Shown here piece after piece: positions 19,979 through 31,363 of a stretch of 64,000 nt of DNA (the stretch's first letter is position 1; every line of letters starts with the position of its first letter). The DNA is taken from positions 132,290 to 196,289 of the forward strand of contig WHSA01000561.1 of assembly GCA_012931725.1 (NCBI GenBank). Direction: 5' to 3'. The notes under the pieces were generated by a model. The model was not told the origin of the DNA. It was given only the letters and a program-made list of their open reading frames with translations, and made no database searches. A program made the position numbers and the translations under genes. Origin of the DNA: Litsea cubeba (lineage: Eukaryota; Streptophyta; Magnoliopsida; Laurales; Lauraceae).

Positions 19979-22529
19979 ATGGGCACCCCTAGATTCAGGG
20001 TAGATTCCGATGAGGGCTTAGCCGAGTTTAGGGCTGCCTTCAACATTCCGGAGGGGGTCCTCCTAAAATCGGCGGACCTTGCCGACGCTGCCCTGTATCG
20101 CTGCTACGGCGGCTGGATGCCGTTCCCTCTGATCTCCGTGATCGAGGGTGGGGTCAGGTTTCCACTGCACCCCCTGCTTAGGGCCTGCCTTAGCCTTTGG
20201 TCCCTCGCCCCGGGCCAGTTGATGCCCAATGGCTACAAGGTCATCATGGGCACAGCGAAGCTGAACGAGATCTTGGGGACTAACCTAGGCCCTCACGACA
20301 TCGAGGATACATACGATATCTGCAAGGCTGGGGAGCGAAGATATTATCTCCGTGTGAAGCCGCAGCGAAGGGGCTTCGTCCTAGCCTTGGAGGATCCAAG
20401 TAAGAACGCCGAGGAAGATTTCTTCTGTGTCTCGGGGGACTGGGAGTTCGGCCCAGGCGAAAGCAGGAGGCTGTCGGTCCCACGTCGCCCTGGGGAAGTC
20501 CCAAGTAATCATCACTGCTTTTCTCCTTTTTGTTTTGCTTACTTCATTGATGCCGAACTGATACTCTTTTTTGTCTGTTGAGCAGAGGCGGGTGCAAGGC
20601 GACGCCGAGCTGTCAGCGAAGGTTGGAGGAGGAACACCGACGACATCAACAAGGTTGAACGGTACAAGGGGCACGAAACCAGGTCAGCTTGGAAGCTGCT
20701 CGGGTATACGCCGAGGTATCGCGGCCACTACCAGAGGACCGGAGTACCTGAGGTGGACGAGACACACCCTGACCGCCCAACCGTATCAGTTGCGGTGTTT
20801 AGCGGGGTCCCTTTGACCGATCCCGTTGCCGACCGAACTGCGTCTGGTGCCGGGGCGTCTACTTCTGATCCGGAGCTGCCGGACTTGACGCAGATAGTGG
20901 ACGCTTATCTCGCTGATCGAGGAGAGGACATGGAGGGAAGCTCGAGGGAGCCTGCTGTAAAGGACCTGGCTGCTAAGTTTAGGCAGAGGTCATCGTCTTC
21001 TGGGGCCCCATCGCCTGCTGGTACTCGTGCTGCTTCGGGTCCGGTGGGCGCTGGTGCTCTCTCTGCTCCTGTCCCCGCTCCGAGCGGTGGAGCTCGGCGA
21101 CGCTCGCCGGAGCGATCGAAGGAGGGGTCCCCGCCCAGGAAGAAGTCCAAGGCGGGGGAGAAGAGTTCGAAGGCTGATCTGCAGCCGAAGGGCAAGACTC
21201 CTACACACGCCCCTGGAGCTAAAGCTCCAGCCGAAAAGGGGGGCGAGAAAAGCGCGCCGAAAGAAAAGAGTGCGCCGGCCGAAAAGAGTGCGCCAGTCAG
21301 CAGGTCGACTGTCGGGCCAACGCGCGAGCCTCTCATCTCGGCGGGGCAAGGGTCCGGATCGGCCTCCGGGCCCCGAACTGCCCCAGCACCGTGGAAGCCG
21401 AGAATGGAGACACAGCCCGGCAAACCCCTGAACGTTGAAGACCGACTGCTGGGAGATGCCGAGGTGATCGGGGCCCTTGCCAGGGCCTGTGCTCTGCCAC
21501 GGGATATGGAGGAGCACGAGAAGTTTGATGACGAGAGCCTGATGTTGTCAGCGATCCAGGCTGACATCCTGGTAAGTGTTTTTTGTGTACTCCCGAGTGG
21601 CCTAGTTCGGCTGTTCCTGTTTTGACCCTCCTCTTTTCACTTGCAGAACGTGCAGAGGCTCCTAGCCATCCTAGGAAGGAGGGATAGGAACGCTGCGAGG
21701 GTGACCCGCCTGGAATCCGAGCGGGAGAGGCTGAAGAAGGAGCTGGACGAGCAGCGGAAGGGAATGGAAAGAGCTCAAGGTGGCCAGTGCTGGAGAGTTC
21801 GCTCGGTTGGCATCGGCTCTGACTGAGGTCGCCGAACTCTCGTCCCGGGCCAACCATATGAAAGGCGAGCTTTGGACGAAGAACAAGAGGATCTCCGAGT
21901 TGGAGTCGGAGTTGGCCAGGTTGAAGTCTGAGTCGACGGCTGAGGTAGCGAGGTTGCGAGGGGAGGTCTTGGCTGGTCGCGCTGAGAGGGAGAAGCTGGT
22001 GAAGGGGAACGGCGACCTGGAGAAGGAGAAGGCCTCTCTTCAGTCCGAGGTGCAATCCGCCTTCCAGAGCGGGGTAGACCGCGCCACCCGAGCTGTATGA
22101 GAAACAGGTGGAGGAGATCACATCCATTCTGTTCGAGGAACGATGCCTGGCCGCACTGAGACGTGCGGGGGTCCCTGAACATCATCCTGTCTATCAGGAC
22201 CTGCCGAAGTATTCGGACCTGGATCCCGAGCCGAGCTCCGCACCTGCAACTGAAAGCGCCCGGTCGAAGCTCCTGCAGCTGAAAGCGCCCCGGTCGAAGC
22301 TCCTGCTGCTGACGACGCTCCAGCTGCCCCGGTCTCGAGCGATGCCCCAGTCGCCAGCGAGGCTTTGGCCGTGCCTCAGGGTGAGACCTCTTCCGCTCCT
22401 GGTTCGGCTGAGGTACCAGTTGAAGCCCCTTCAGCCAGCGACGCTCCAAGCGAAGTCCCTGTCTCGGCCGAAGCCTCTGGCCCCTTGGGAACGGTGATTG
22501 ATCTGGTCGAATCGCCGAGACCGGAGTAG
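19979..22529 (+). pseudogene. Antisense extra ORF (aORF) of the Tat-type element, spliced
   Basis: Runs opposite to gag-pol. Exons are 19979-20504, 20586-21571 and 21647-22529; introns have GTAATC...GCAG and GTAAGT...GCAG ends, and a 5'-UTR intron spans 19895-19976. All splice positions and phases match the sister copy at 55703. The conceptual product is about 800 residues: a conserved globular N-terminal part (about 1-175), a basic Arg-rich patch after intron 1, a Ser/Pro/Ala/Lys-rich linker, a coiled coil in exon 3 (LESERERLKKEL, ELESELARLKSE), then EEITSILF and an acidic Ala/Pro-rich tail ending DLVESPRPE. Exon 3 is frameshifted relative to the sister near 21775, 22085 and 22257. Tat elements are known to carry antisense ORFs of unknown function; I assign none. 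Confidence 0.8.
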
Positions 22530-22940
22530 CTCTATCTCTTCTCATGTCCTTGGTCTTTCTTTGTAACGCCCCTTTCTTTCAGCCTTGTAATTCTTTCCAT
22601 TATTAATGAAAAGACTTCTTTACTTGTGTATTTTTCTCTTTGCATTTGTCTCTCTCTCCTTTCTGGATGTGCACTGAATGGTATTGAATGCCTTTACTGT
22701 GTGGCGTGGCCCTTGAGGTAGAAAGAGTCAAACTGTCTGTGCTGATTTTCCGTATTCTGGAGACCATAAATAGCAAAAAACAAGGTTGCACGGCTGACGA
22801 GGGAATCGGACGGATGTCTCCACGTGGCGCCATAGGGATCGCTGGTCAACAGCCGTGCATCCCCAGTAACGCGTGGGAGACTTCGCCCTCATAACTTATT
22901 TCGGAGACCGAGCCCTTCTTTCGGAGACTGAGTCCTCCTT
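22530..22940 (+). other. aORF 3' region and spacer
   Basis: The aORF transcript probably ends near a poly(A)-like AATGAA at about 22606. A second TATA-like CATAAATAG near 22765 is also conserved in the sister element (near 58322). Confidence 0.5.
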
Positions 22941-22944
22941 CTTC

Positions 22945-22954
22945 CTATAAATAG
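22945..22954 (+). promoter_or_regulatory. TATA box of the second antisense unit
   Basis: CTATAAATAG in a conserved context (cttcctataaatag, then 'gccatgggag'), matching 58489-58498 in the sister element. Confidence 0.65.
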
Positions 22955-22979
22955 GGATGGCAAGCTCGCCATGGGAGAA

Positions 22980-23645
22980 GAAAAGAAACGGAAGTAGGAT
23001 AGCTTATTTCACTTGGCTGTAGGAACCATGTCTGACAGACATTCTGTAATCTTCAATCCGGGGGGAACCTTTGCGCCTGTGGACGGCTTTCTCCAAGGGG
23101 GAAGTCCGTCGTGGTCTGCGCGCTCTCTGAAGAAACTCCCCGTGGACCACGCGCTCTCTGAACGCGGGTTCATGGCCATCCGTCCCTGGCCAGACAGAGT
23201 GAGGATGCTCTGCAACGCAACCGGGGGACGGTGGCGCATTCTCGTCCGACACGGTCCTGCGCGACGGCCCTGCGCGCCCGTCGTACGGAAGGCGGGATTG
23301 AGGCCCCGCTGGACCTGAGGTTTCTTCAAGCGATGGGTCGGGTTTCGTTGATGGAGAGAAGAAGAGCTCAGCGAGGTCCAGGGCCTCCGAATTGGAGGGG
23401 CTGTGCGATGCTTTGGTCTGACCAGCCATAGCGTGTTATAGAGCTCGGTGAAATTCAGGATCACTCAGAACCTCCAGGCAACGACCCGGCGCCTTCGAGC
23501 CTGCAGCATGAAGAGTCGGTGAAGATCAGAGTCTCCCAGTTTTCGCTTCATTTTCTGTTTTCAGAGGACTGCGATCCTCCTTTTTGTACTTTACTTTTTG
23601 TTCTGTAACTTTTGTAACGAAGCTGTTTACAATGAATAAAAAGGG
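22980..23645 (+). ncRNA. Candidate antisense non-coding transcript in the element
   Basis: Starts about 30 bases after the TATA box at 22945 and ends at AATAAA (23635-23640). The sister element keeps the TATA box, the leader, a 'ggggggaacc' segment, a 'gcgcgctctctgaa' segment and the poly(A) signal. The longest frame here (23013-23318) is not kept in the sister: the reading phase shifts between copies. So the unit looks like a transcript without a conserved protein. It lies between integrase and aORF, antisense to genomic RNA. Transcription is inferred only. Confidence 0.45.
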
Positions 23646-23989
23646 AGGAATTCTGTGATTACCCAAACCGTGTACAATACTTTTGAGTTCTTTTTCTCTT
23701 TCTTTGCACTGTTCTGGAATGCTTGCATTTTTATGTTTGAGTGCTGGCACAGCTCTCTTCCTCTGGAAAGCTGCCTTTGGCCGAAATGGCTGGCATTGCG
23801 CCGAGGTGGACCCATACGCGGCCGAATTGACTTGCGCCGGGGTGACCACATCGTTCCGCTGGCTTCGGCTAGGCGAGAGTGAGTTCGGCAATGGCCTTCT
23901 GAGGGGTGTATGAACCCGGACTTCAGGGAACTGACCTTGGCCGAACTGCCTTTTGCCGAGGTGTAAGGGGCTTATGAACCCGGACTTTA

Positions 23990-24500
23990 GGAAACGGCTG
24001 AGTGTAGGAACTCCAGACCATTCCCAAGGCGTAGAGCCTGAAGTGTGTCCAAGACACGGGGGCTTTAGGAAAGGCTGAGTGTAGGAACTCCAAGCCATTT
24101 CCAGGGCATAGAGCCTGAAGTGTGTCCAAGACACGGGGGCTTTAGGAAAGGCTGAGTGTAGGAACTCCAGGCCAATTCCAGGGCGTAGAGCCGAAGTGTG
24201 TCCAAGACACGGGGGCTTTAGGAAAGGCTGAGTGTAGGAACTCCAGGCCATTTCCAGGGCGTAGAGCCGAAGTGTGTCCAAGACACGGGGGCTTTAGGAA
24301 AGGCTGAGTGTAGGAACTCCAGGCCATTTCCAGGGCGTAGAGCCGAAGTGTGTCCAAGACACGGGGGCTTTAGGAAAGGCTGAGTGTAGGAACTCCAGGC
24401 CGTTTCCAGGGCGTAGAGCCTTGATTGTGTCCAAGACACGGGGGCTTTAGGAAAGGCTGAGTGTAGGAACTCCAGGCCATTTCCATGGCGTAGAGCCTAT
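23990..24500 (-). repeat. 76-77-bp minisatellite, about 6.5 copies
   Basis: 'gtaggaactcca' recurs at 24004, 24081, 24158, 24234, 24310, 24386 and 24463. Read on the element strand, each unit begins CCCTGGAAATGGCCTGGAG and contains TTCCTAAA, homologous to the 78-bp unit of the gag-only element. It lies just after integrase. Confidence 0.93.
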
Positions 24501-24585
24501 GCTGCCGGAGTCGACCAGAGAGAGAGATGACAGATTGATGACAAGGCAAAAGCTGACTTTATTGATTCTGAGATTCATTACATCT

Positions 24586-26031
24586 TTAGAAATAAAATTT
24601 CTTCAAGTGTGATGCATTCCACGGTCTCGGCAGCGGCTTGCCTTCCAAGTCTTCGAGCTTGTAGGCTGATTTTCCTGCCAGTGAGACTACTCTGAACGGG
24701 CCATGCCAGTTCGGGGCGAGCTTCCCCTCGTTTGGTTCTTTGTCAGCTGGCAGGGTCTTCTTTAAAACGAGCTCTCCCGCGGTGAACCTCCTTTCTTTGA
24801 CATTTTGATTGTATGCCCTGGCTAACCGCTGCTGATAGTCGGTCAATCTCAGGGCTGCTGCTTCTCGTCGCTCGTCCGCCAGCTCCAGCTCCATTGCCAG
24901 GTTCGTCTCATTTCGGCCTTGGTTAACCAGCTCTGTCCTCAGGGTAGGAAGGCCGATTTCCAAGGGAATGACCGCCTCCATCCCGTAGGCCAGAGAGAAA
25001 GGTGTTGCCGAAGTGGACCTCCTTGGAGTTGTTCTGTATGCCCACAGCACGCTCGGAAGCTCTTCTGTCCATCTGCCCTTTGCCTTGTCCAGTCGCTTCT
25101 TCAGGCCGTCTAGGATCACTTTGTTAGAGATATCTGCCTGGCCATTACTCTGTGGATATGCCGGGGTGGAGTAATGGTTTCTGATGCCGTGCTCTTGGCA
25201 GAAGTCTCTGAAGGACTTGGAGTCGAACTGAGTCCCGTTATCCGAAATCAGGGTCCGGGGGATGCCGAACCTCGTAAGGATGTTTTTCCAAACGAAGTTC
25301 CTGGAGTCCCTGTCCGTGATGGAAGACAACGGTTCAGCCTCTATCCACTTTGTGAAGTAGTCCGTAGCCACTATCAGCCATCTCTTGTTCCCTGGAGCTC
25401 GGTGAAGAGGCCCCACAATGTCCAGGCCCCATTGAGCGAAGGGCCATGGGCTGGAGAGGGGACTCAGATCCTGCGCTGGCTGATGGAGGGAGTGGGAGAA
25501 CTTCTGGCATTTCTCGCATTTCCTGGCGTAGACCTGGGCGTCCTTCTGCATGTAGGGCCACCAGTAACCCTGGCTGATTGCTCTATAGGCCAATGACCGA
25601 CCTCCTATGTGGCTGCCGCAGATTCCTTCGTGGATCTCATACAGGAAGTCGTCCACCTTGGTCGGGTGGACGCATCGGAGGTATGGACCTGTGAAGGACT
25701 TCCTGTAGAGTTTGCCTTCGGGAGAGAGCCAGAACCGAGCTGCCTTGAGCCTGATCTTGTGGGCTTCAGTCTTGTCCTCGGGGAGCTGGTCGTCCTTCAA
25801 GTAGGCGATGATTGGATCCATCCAGCTAGGGCCGAGGTCAGCACAGAGGACAAGCCGAGACGAATGGAGTTCTAGACTTGACCTTGATACTGACCCGACC
25901 TCGATGGTCCTCTTCTTTCCTGCTTCGACAGCGGAGGCCAGGTTTCCAAGCGCATCTGCATGCGTGTTGGTATCTCGGGATATTTGCCTGACCTCGGCTT
26001 TTCTGAAAATGGGAGAGCAGTTTTTTCGCAA
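24586..26031 (-). pseudogene. int: Integrase plus end of second RNase H
   Basis: The open frame is 481 codons; true homology begins at residue about 12, after a frameshift near 26005. It opens with the end of the second RNase H (NTHADALGNLA). The integrase HHCC zinc finger is H134, H141, C172, C175. The core has D204 (WGLDIVGP) and D264 (LISDNGTQF), then D300 where the family has Glu (PQSNGQAD), so the DD35E triad reads D-D-D. The C-terminal domain ends ASHLKKFYF. Integrase joins element cDNA to host DNA; the Glu-to-Asp change probably impairs it. Confidence 0.93.
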
Positions 26032-26087
26032 GGGCTAAGTAGGCCGCCATCCTGTCGTCCCTGGCCTGGTAGTCTCCAGCGAGCTGG

Positions 26088-27221
26088 CTAGTCGCTGAAG
26101 ATCTCCAGGTGCCGGGCTCCGAGGATCTGGGCGCTGTTCAACCCTACAATCAATGCTTCGTACTCTGCCTCATTGTTTGTCGCTTTGAAGTCCAGGGTGA
26201 AGGCCTGCTCTATGACCAGTCCCTCTGGCGATTGGAGAACTATGCCGGCGCCAGCTCTCTTGGAGGTGGACGACCCGTCGACAAAGATCTTCCATGCCGA
26301 GGTGGGAGACTGCTGGACCTCTGTTTCTACTGGCTCGTGCCCTGTGCCCCCCAGTGCCGTGCCGAGCTGGGTCGGAGCCGGGTTGGGGGAGACGAATTCC
26401 ACTATGAAGTCTGCCAGAATCTGGGCTTTGATCGCAGTTCGGGGACGGTACTGTATATCATACTGCCCCAGTTCAACTGCCCACTTTGATATGCGCCCTG
26501 AAAAGTCAGCCTTCTTGAACAATGAACGGAGTGGGTGCTCCGTGATCACCACAATGGTGTGGGATTGAAAATAATGGGAGAGCTTGCGGGAGGCGGTGAC
26601 GAGAGTCAACGCAAGCTTCTCCAATAGGAGGTACCTGGTCTCGGCATCGAGCAGGGTCTTGCTCGTGTAATAGATTGGCTTTTGAACTCCCTCATCCTCC
26701 CTAATGAGGACGGAGCTCACTGCGTGATCCGAGACCGCAAGGTACAAATACAGGATCTCCCCCAAAGTTGGGGTGGAGAGTAATGGTGGTGACATTAAAT
26801 AAGTTTTGAGTGCGGCCAATGCCTGGTCGCACTCAGGGGTCCACTGGAACTTCAAATTTTTCTTTAAGAGCTGAAAGAAAGGCCTGCACTTATCTGATGA
26901 CCGGCTGATGAAGCGATTGAGTGCGGCGGCCATTCCTGTGAGCCTCTGAACTTCCTTCGTGGTAGAGGGACTTTGGATGCCCTGGATGGCAGTGATCTGG
27001 TCTGGATTGGCCTCTATCCCCCTCCGCGTTACCAAGCTGCCGAGGAACTTGCCAGAGGCTACGCCGAAGGCGCACTTGGAAGCGTTTAGCTTGAGCTTGT
27101 ATGCGCGAAGGATGCCGAAGACTTGGCCGAGATCTGCCAGATGGTCGCTGGAGCGCACAGATTTGACGACCATGTCGTCGATGTACACCTCTACCGATCG
27201 GCCGAGCTGGGCCTGGAACAT
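26088..27221 (-). pseudogene. pol: RT second half, RNase H and archaeal-type RNase H
   Basis: A 377-codon frame in a different phase from the upstream gag-pro-RT frame. RT motif YIDDMV is at residues 13-18, followed by the RT thumb/connection and a gypsy RNase H (LYLYLAVSDHAVSSVL, LLLEKLALT). A second RNase H follows (WKIFVDGSSTSK, NNEAEYEAL, EIFSD). The second domain is the archaeal-type RNase H of Tat elements. The frame ends at FSD because 14 bases present in the sister element are missing near 26093. Confidence 0.92.
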
Positions 27222-30200
27222 TTTGTGACGAGGCGCTGATAGGTCGCCCCCGCGTTCTTCAGCCCGAAGGGCATCACCTTATAGCAGTAAGTGCCGCGGG
27301 GGGTGATGAATGATGTTTTCTCCTCGTCAGGTTCGTAGAGCGGGATCTGATGATAGCCTCGGTAGGCGTCAAGGAAGCTCATTCGGTCGTGACCAGCGGT
27401 GGCGTCGATCAGTTGGTCAATCTTTGGGAGGGGAAAACTGTCCTTAGGGCAAGCCCTGTTCAAGTCGGTGAAGTCCACGCACACCCTCCACTTCCCAGTT
27501 TTCTTCTTGACCACCACCGTGTTGGCTAGCCATACCGGGTACTGGACTTCCCGGATGGCCCCTGCTCTTAGCAGGTTGTCAATCTCTTCGACGACCGCAT
27601 CTGTCTGCTGCAGCCTGGTCCTTCGGGCCCTCTGCACTACCGGCTTGTGATCGGGGTCGACATTGAGCTTGTGGCACATGACTTCAGGGTCGACCCCAGG
27701 CATTTCGCTTGGGCTCCAAGCGAAGACGTCCACATTCTGCATCAAGAACCGAGAGAGTTCGGCCCTTTCTTCGTCTGGCAGCTGGGTGCCAATCAGGAAG
27801 AACCTGTCTGGGTCTGCCGGGTCTAGCCTGACCTCGGCCAGGTCCTCGATGCTCTTCTTCTCAGGGTCCCGGCCGATCTCATCGAGGCCTTTCTCGAACT
27901 CGGCCAGGTTGACGCGCTCGGGCTCCTTCACTGCTGGGACTGCGGCCAGCATGCACTGCCTGGCCTGCTGCTGGTCTCCCTCCACTGTGACCACTTTCAT
28001 CTTGCCCTCCTTGTTCTCAAGGATGAACTTCAGCTTTTGGTGGAGGGAAGAAGGAACTGCCTCTAGCTTGTGGAGCCACGTTCTGCCCAGAATGACATTG
28101 TAGGGAGAAGGGGCGTCCACAACCAGGAAGTCGGCCAGCACGGATGCTCCGCCAACTCGGGTTTCCAAGGTGATCCTACCCTTGGGATAGACTGGCGTGG
28201 CGGATAACCCTAGCAAGGGTGCTCGGACCTCCGTGAGGTCTGCTTCGGAGAGTTTCATCCTTTTGAAGCAGTCGTAGTAGAGGACCTCGGAGGAGCTGCC
28301 GGAGTCGACGAGGATCCTCTTCACGGTGAAGTCTCTCAGCTTCTTGGTGAGTAGTAGGGGGTCGTTGTGAGGGACCTGGATTCCTTCTAGATCTCGATCC
28401 GAGAACGAGATGGCGGGTCGGTCGCGGCGGGCTCTCTTGGATGCCAAAGCGAGTTCGGCTTTCATTATTTCTTTCCCGTGCGAAGCCCGCCTGGCTTCGG
28501 CACGGGCCTGAGAGCTTCCCCGGGACGAGGAACCGGGAGCTGAGGACGCCAGATGGATCACGTTGATGATCTTCTCTGAGTCCTCGCTGTCTGGAGCCTG
28601 GGCCGTGCTCTGGTGAATTCGGCCCTCGCTGCCGCCGGCATCACCTGCCTTGATGAACTCTGGGATGTGGCCTTCTTCGGCCAGCTTCTCCAGATACTCC
28701 TGCAAAGTCCTGCAGTCTTCGGTCTTGTGCCCGTTGCCCCTATGGAAGGAGCAGTAGAGCTTGCTTCGGGCGCCTTCGGTGGGTTCATTCTTCAAGGGCT
28801 GAGGATACTTGAAGAACGGCTTGGATCTGATCTTGGTCAGGATGCGGTAGATCGGCTCCTTGAAGACGACGTTGACGCTCTGACTGGCGCTGGAGGGAGG
28901 TCTGGGCTTCCAAGTGCCCCCAGACCTGGACGACGAAGGCTTCGCCGAACTGGAGACCCAGGCCCGCTTGGGCTCCTGCCTCTGGGAGGGCCTCCCGCCT
29001 CTCTGCCGAGGTTGGCCACTCTTCTGTTCGGGCTCCGGATGCCCGCCCTGATCCCTGGCCCGGATCTCGTCTTCCTCCTGGGCGATGAAGCGCTTCACCC
29101 GGGACATCAACTCTGGCATGGATTCTGGAGAGTCCCCGGCCAAGTCTTTTCGCAAGTCGTTGCCGGGGATCAAGGCATGCTGGAAGGCGTAGATGGCTAT
29201 CCCTTCCCTCGCGCCCTCGATCTGGCTGTAGACCGCCCAGAATCGCTGGGCGAACTTGGCGAGGGTTTCGCCCTGCTTCATTCTCAGGGCGAGGAGGTCC
29301 CCTTCCTTCTTGGGGACGACGGTGTAGGCTTGGAACTTCTTCAGGAAGGAGAGCTGGAGCTCCTTCCAACTGGAAACCGACTGCTCCGGGAGAGAGCAGA
29401 ACCACTTCAGGGGGAGGTCACCCAAACTGGAGGAGAAGATTTTGCAGTTTAGGTGACCCTCGTTCCCCCAGATGGACATCTTCTGGGAGAAGTGTCGGAG
29501 GTGTGCAGATGGGTCGGACAGTCCGTCATAGGGGACGAACCGCGGGACGGAGAACTTTCTGGGCAAGGGGGTGCGCTCGATCTCTTTTGTGAAGGGCGAG
29601 GCCCCCAGATCAATGTGACCACAGATCTGCTTCTGGTCCCGCATGTCCAAGTTGTGCTGGAGAGCCAATCTGACACGTTTGTCAAATCGCTCTTGTTCAT
29701 CGTCCTTCTCTGGAGTCTGAGCTCTGGGCTTTCGCTTGGGATGGCTCGGGCTACGACGGCTATGAGTTCGGCCGTCGCGGCTATGGTGACTTCGGCTGTT
29801 GCTCGAGCCTTCGTCACGGATCTGGCTCCGTTTCTGGTCCAGATGATTTCTGAGGTCCTCGCGGGGAGGCTGGGCTGCCCTACTGGGGGCGTCCCTCTTT
29901 TTCCCTTGAGGCTCAGAGACCTGCCTCAAGGAGGCAGTTCGCGCTGCCCTCAGCTGCTGTTGGAGCTGCTGGAGCTCTCGGACTAACCGCTCCTGCTTCT
30001 GGAGAAGAGCGTCTTGGGCTGCGACGTCTCCTCCAGCGGCTGGAGGTTGATCGCGGCGCGTCTCCTCTACGGCAACAGCTTTATCTTTGCGGGGACGCTC
30101 GCGCCGGTGCTCGTCACGTCGGGGTGGCACGGTTTCGTCCGCTGAGAGCGAGGCCTCGACTCCCTCTTGGAATGGGATCTCGACAAAGAGTTGGGAGCCC

Positions 30201-30331
30201 AGGCGACCCTCGCCTGCGGATGTGCCTTGGACCGTTCGGGACCGTCCCTGAGGAGGGACGTCCGTCGACGGTGCTAGCCGCTCGAGGATTGCCCTCGAGG
30301 ACTCTCCGCCCTTCCTAGCTTTCGGTGGCAT
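27191..30331 (-). pseudogene. gag-pol: Gag-protease-RT (first part), frameshifted
   Basis: 1,046 codons from the ATG at 30331, the position matching the start in the gag-only element. A basic, Gln-rich N-terminus leads to the Gag core (about 235-430: PRFVPYDG, FAQRFWAVYSQIE) and a CX2HX4HX4C zinc knuckle at C527, H530, H535, C540. The aspartic protease active site VDSGSS has D676 and VILGRTWL near 746. RT begins at about 935 with CVDFTDLNRACPKDSFPLPKID and FLDAYRGYHQIP (first catalytic Asp 988). There is no stop between Gag and Pol. A one-base loss near 27220 throws the frame off just after YQRLVTK; the true continuation is the 26088-27221 frame. Confidence 0.93.
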
Positions 30332-30408
30332 GGCTTCTGAGAGATTGAGGTTTGGAAAGATTGTTTGGAAAGATTTGGAGAAGGTTGGGAAGGCTGGGAT
30401 ATTGCTTT

Positions 30409-30424
30409 CCCACAGACGGCGCCA
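30409..30424 (-). promoter_or_regulatory. Primer-binding site
   Basis: On the minus strand TGGCGCCGTCTGTGGG, two bases after the 5' LTR; identical to 6480-6495. Confidence 0.75.
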
Positions 30425-30426
30425 AT

Positions 30427-31358
30427 TGTAGGTGCAGAAAATAATGACCCACAATAAGGAGGGAGCCTTATAGGACTTATCCGATGATGATGATGACTGG
30501 GTGCCGTCCGGAAGCCTGAAAGGGAAGAGCAAACGGTCAGAGGACCCTGGCCTGGGCGGCGCAAGGCTCTCCGATGCCAAAGTCAGTATGGGAACTGGAA
30601 CAATGGAAGGAGAGGGAGAAGAGAGACAGAGTAACGGCTCTGGGTATGAAAAATGGCGTACCTTAGATGGTGGTTTGAGCCTCTATTTATAGAGTTTGGA
30701 ACGTATCTTTGGAAGATATTATGGTGTGGGTCCCGTGATTCGACTGGGAAGTCACGATCAGCCCACATTGCATTAATTGCGATCCAATCCAGCCCACTTT
30801 GCATTAAATGCCCGTCGGGTCAGCCCACATCGCATTTAATGCACGTCTTGTTGGGCCAGATCGTGTTGGGCGCCTTTGGCGGTAGGGGTACCAGCGGATC
30901 TGCCCTCGGGCCCTGCCCTGATGTGGCCTCAGCCGCTGGATGCCGCCCGGTCAGGGATCTGGCGAAGATTGTGGGCGGCTGGATGTCGCGTCTGTCCCAC
31001 CGGCTCGTGCCCCTATCCCTCCACGTGCCTGATGACGTGGGGGATGAGGGGCGCAAGTGAAGGTTCCCTCTTGCTTCGGCTTCTGTCCTGGCTTCCTCAG
31101 CCGAGGTGGAGTTTTCCTCTGAGATGGCACCCGGGGTGGCTCAGCCGAGGTGGAGCTCCCCGCCGAGATGGCGCCCGGGGTGGACCAGTTCGGCGCTAGT
31201 GGCCCGGAGATGCTTGACTTCGGCCGAGACCTCTGTCCTGGTAGCCGGGGTGAGATTGGTGCCACGTGGATGGCACGGGGATGGCACGTGAGAGTGCTTA
31301 GCCTTATCTAATGGCTGCGATTAGCTTAATCCTGTGGTTCTGGAAATCTCCCCACACA
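30427..31358 (-). repeat. 5' LTR of the Tat-type element (932 bp)
   Basis: Partner of 18520-19451 with seven substitutions, all in the U3-side half. TATA on the minus strand is at 30683-30692. Confidence 0.95.
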
Positions 31359-31363
31359 GGTTT
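31359..31363 (+). repeat. Target-site duplication GGTTT (right)
   Basis: Identical to 18515-18519. Confidence 0.93.

Larger units (their letters stand above)
18520..31358 (-). mobile_element. Tat-type Ty3/gypsy retrotransposon, full length with lesions
   Basis: A 12,839-bp element with 932-bp LTRs and a perfect 5-bp TSD GGTTT (18515-18519 and 31359-31363). In its own direction: LTR, primer-binding site, gag with zinc knuckle, protease, RT, RNase H, a second (archaeal-type) RNase H, integrase, minisatellite, two antisense transcription units, polypurine tract, LTR. Dual RNase H plus an antisense extra ORF before the 3' LTR is characteristic of the Tat lineage. The pol frame is broken three times and one integrase catalytic residue is changed, yet the LTRs differ at only seven sites (about 0.75%). 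It probably inserted recently, perhaps already defective. Confidence 0.95.

Noticed and set aside
20905..22545. Long minus-strand frames opposite the aORF
   Set aside because: GC-rich shadow frames; splice sites and conservation with the sister copy support the plus-strand aORF.
27215..27225. Programmed frameshift in RT
   Set aside because: The break falls inside the RT domain, not at a gag/pol junction, and the sister element keeps the extra base; a deletion or sequencing error is simpler.
28613..29452. 279-codon plus frame opposite gag
   Set aside because: Antisense shadow of the Gag frame with no conserved motifs.
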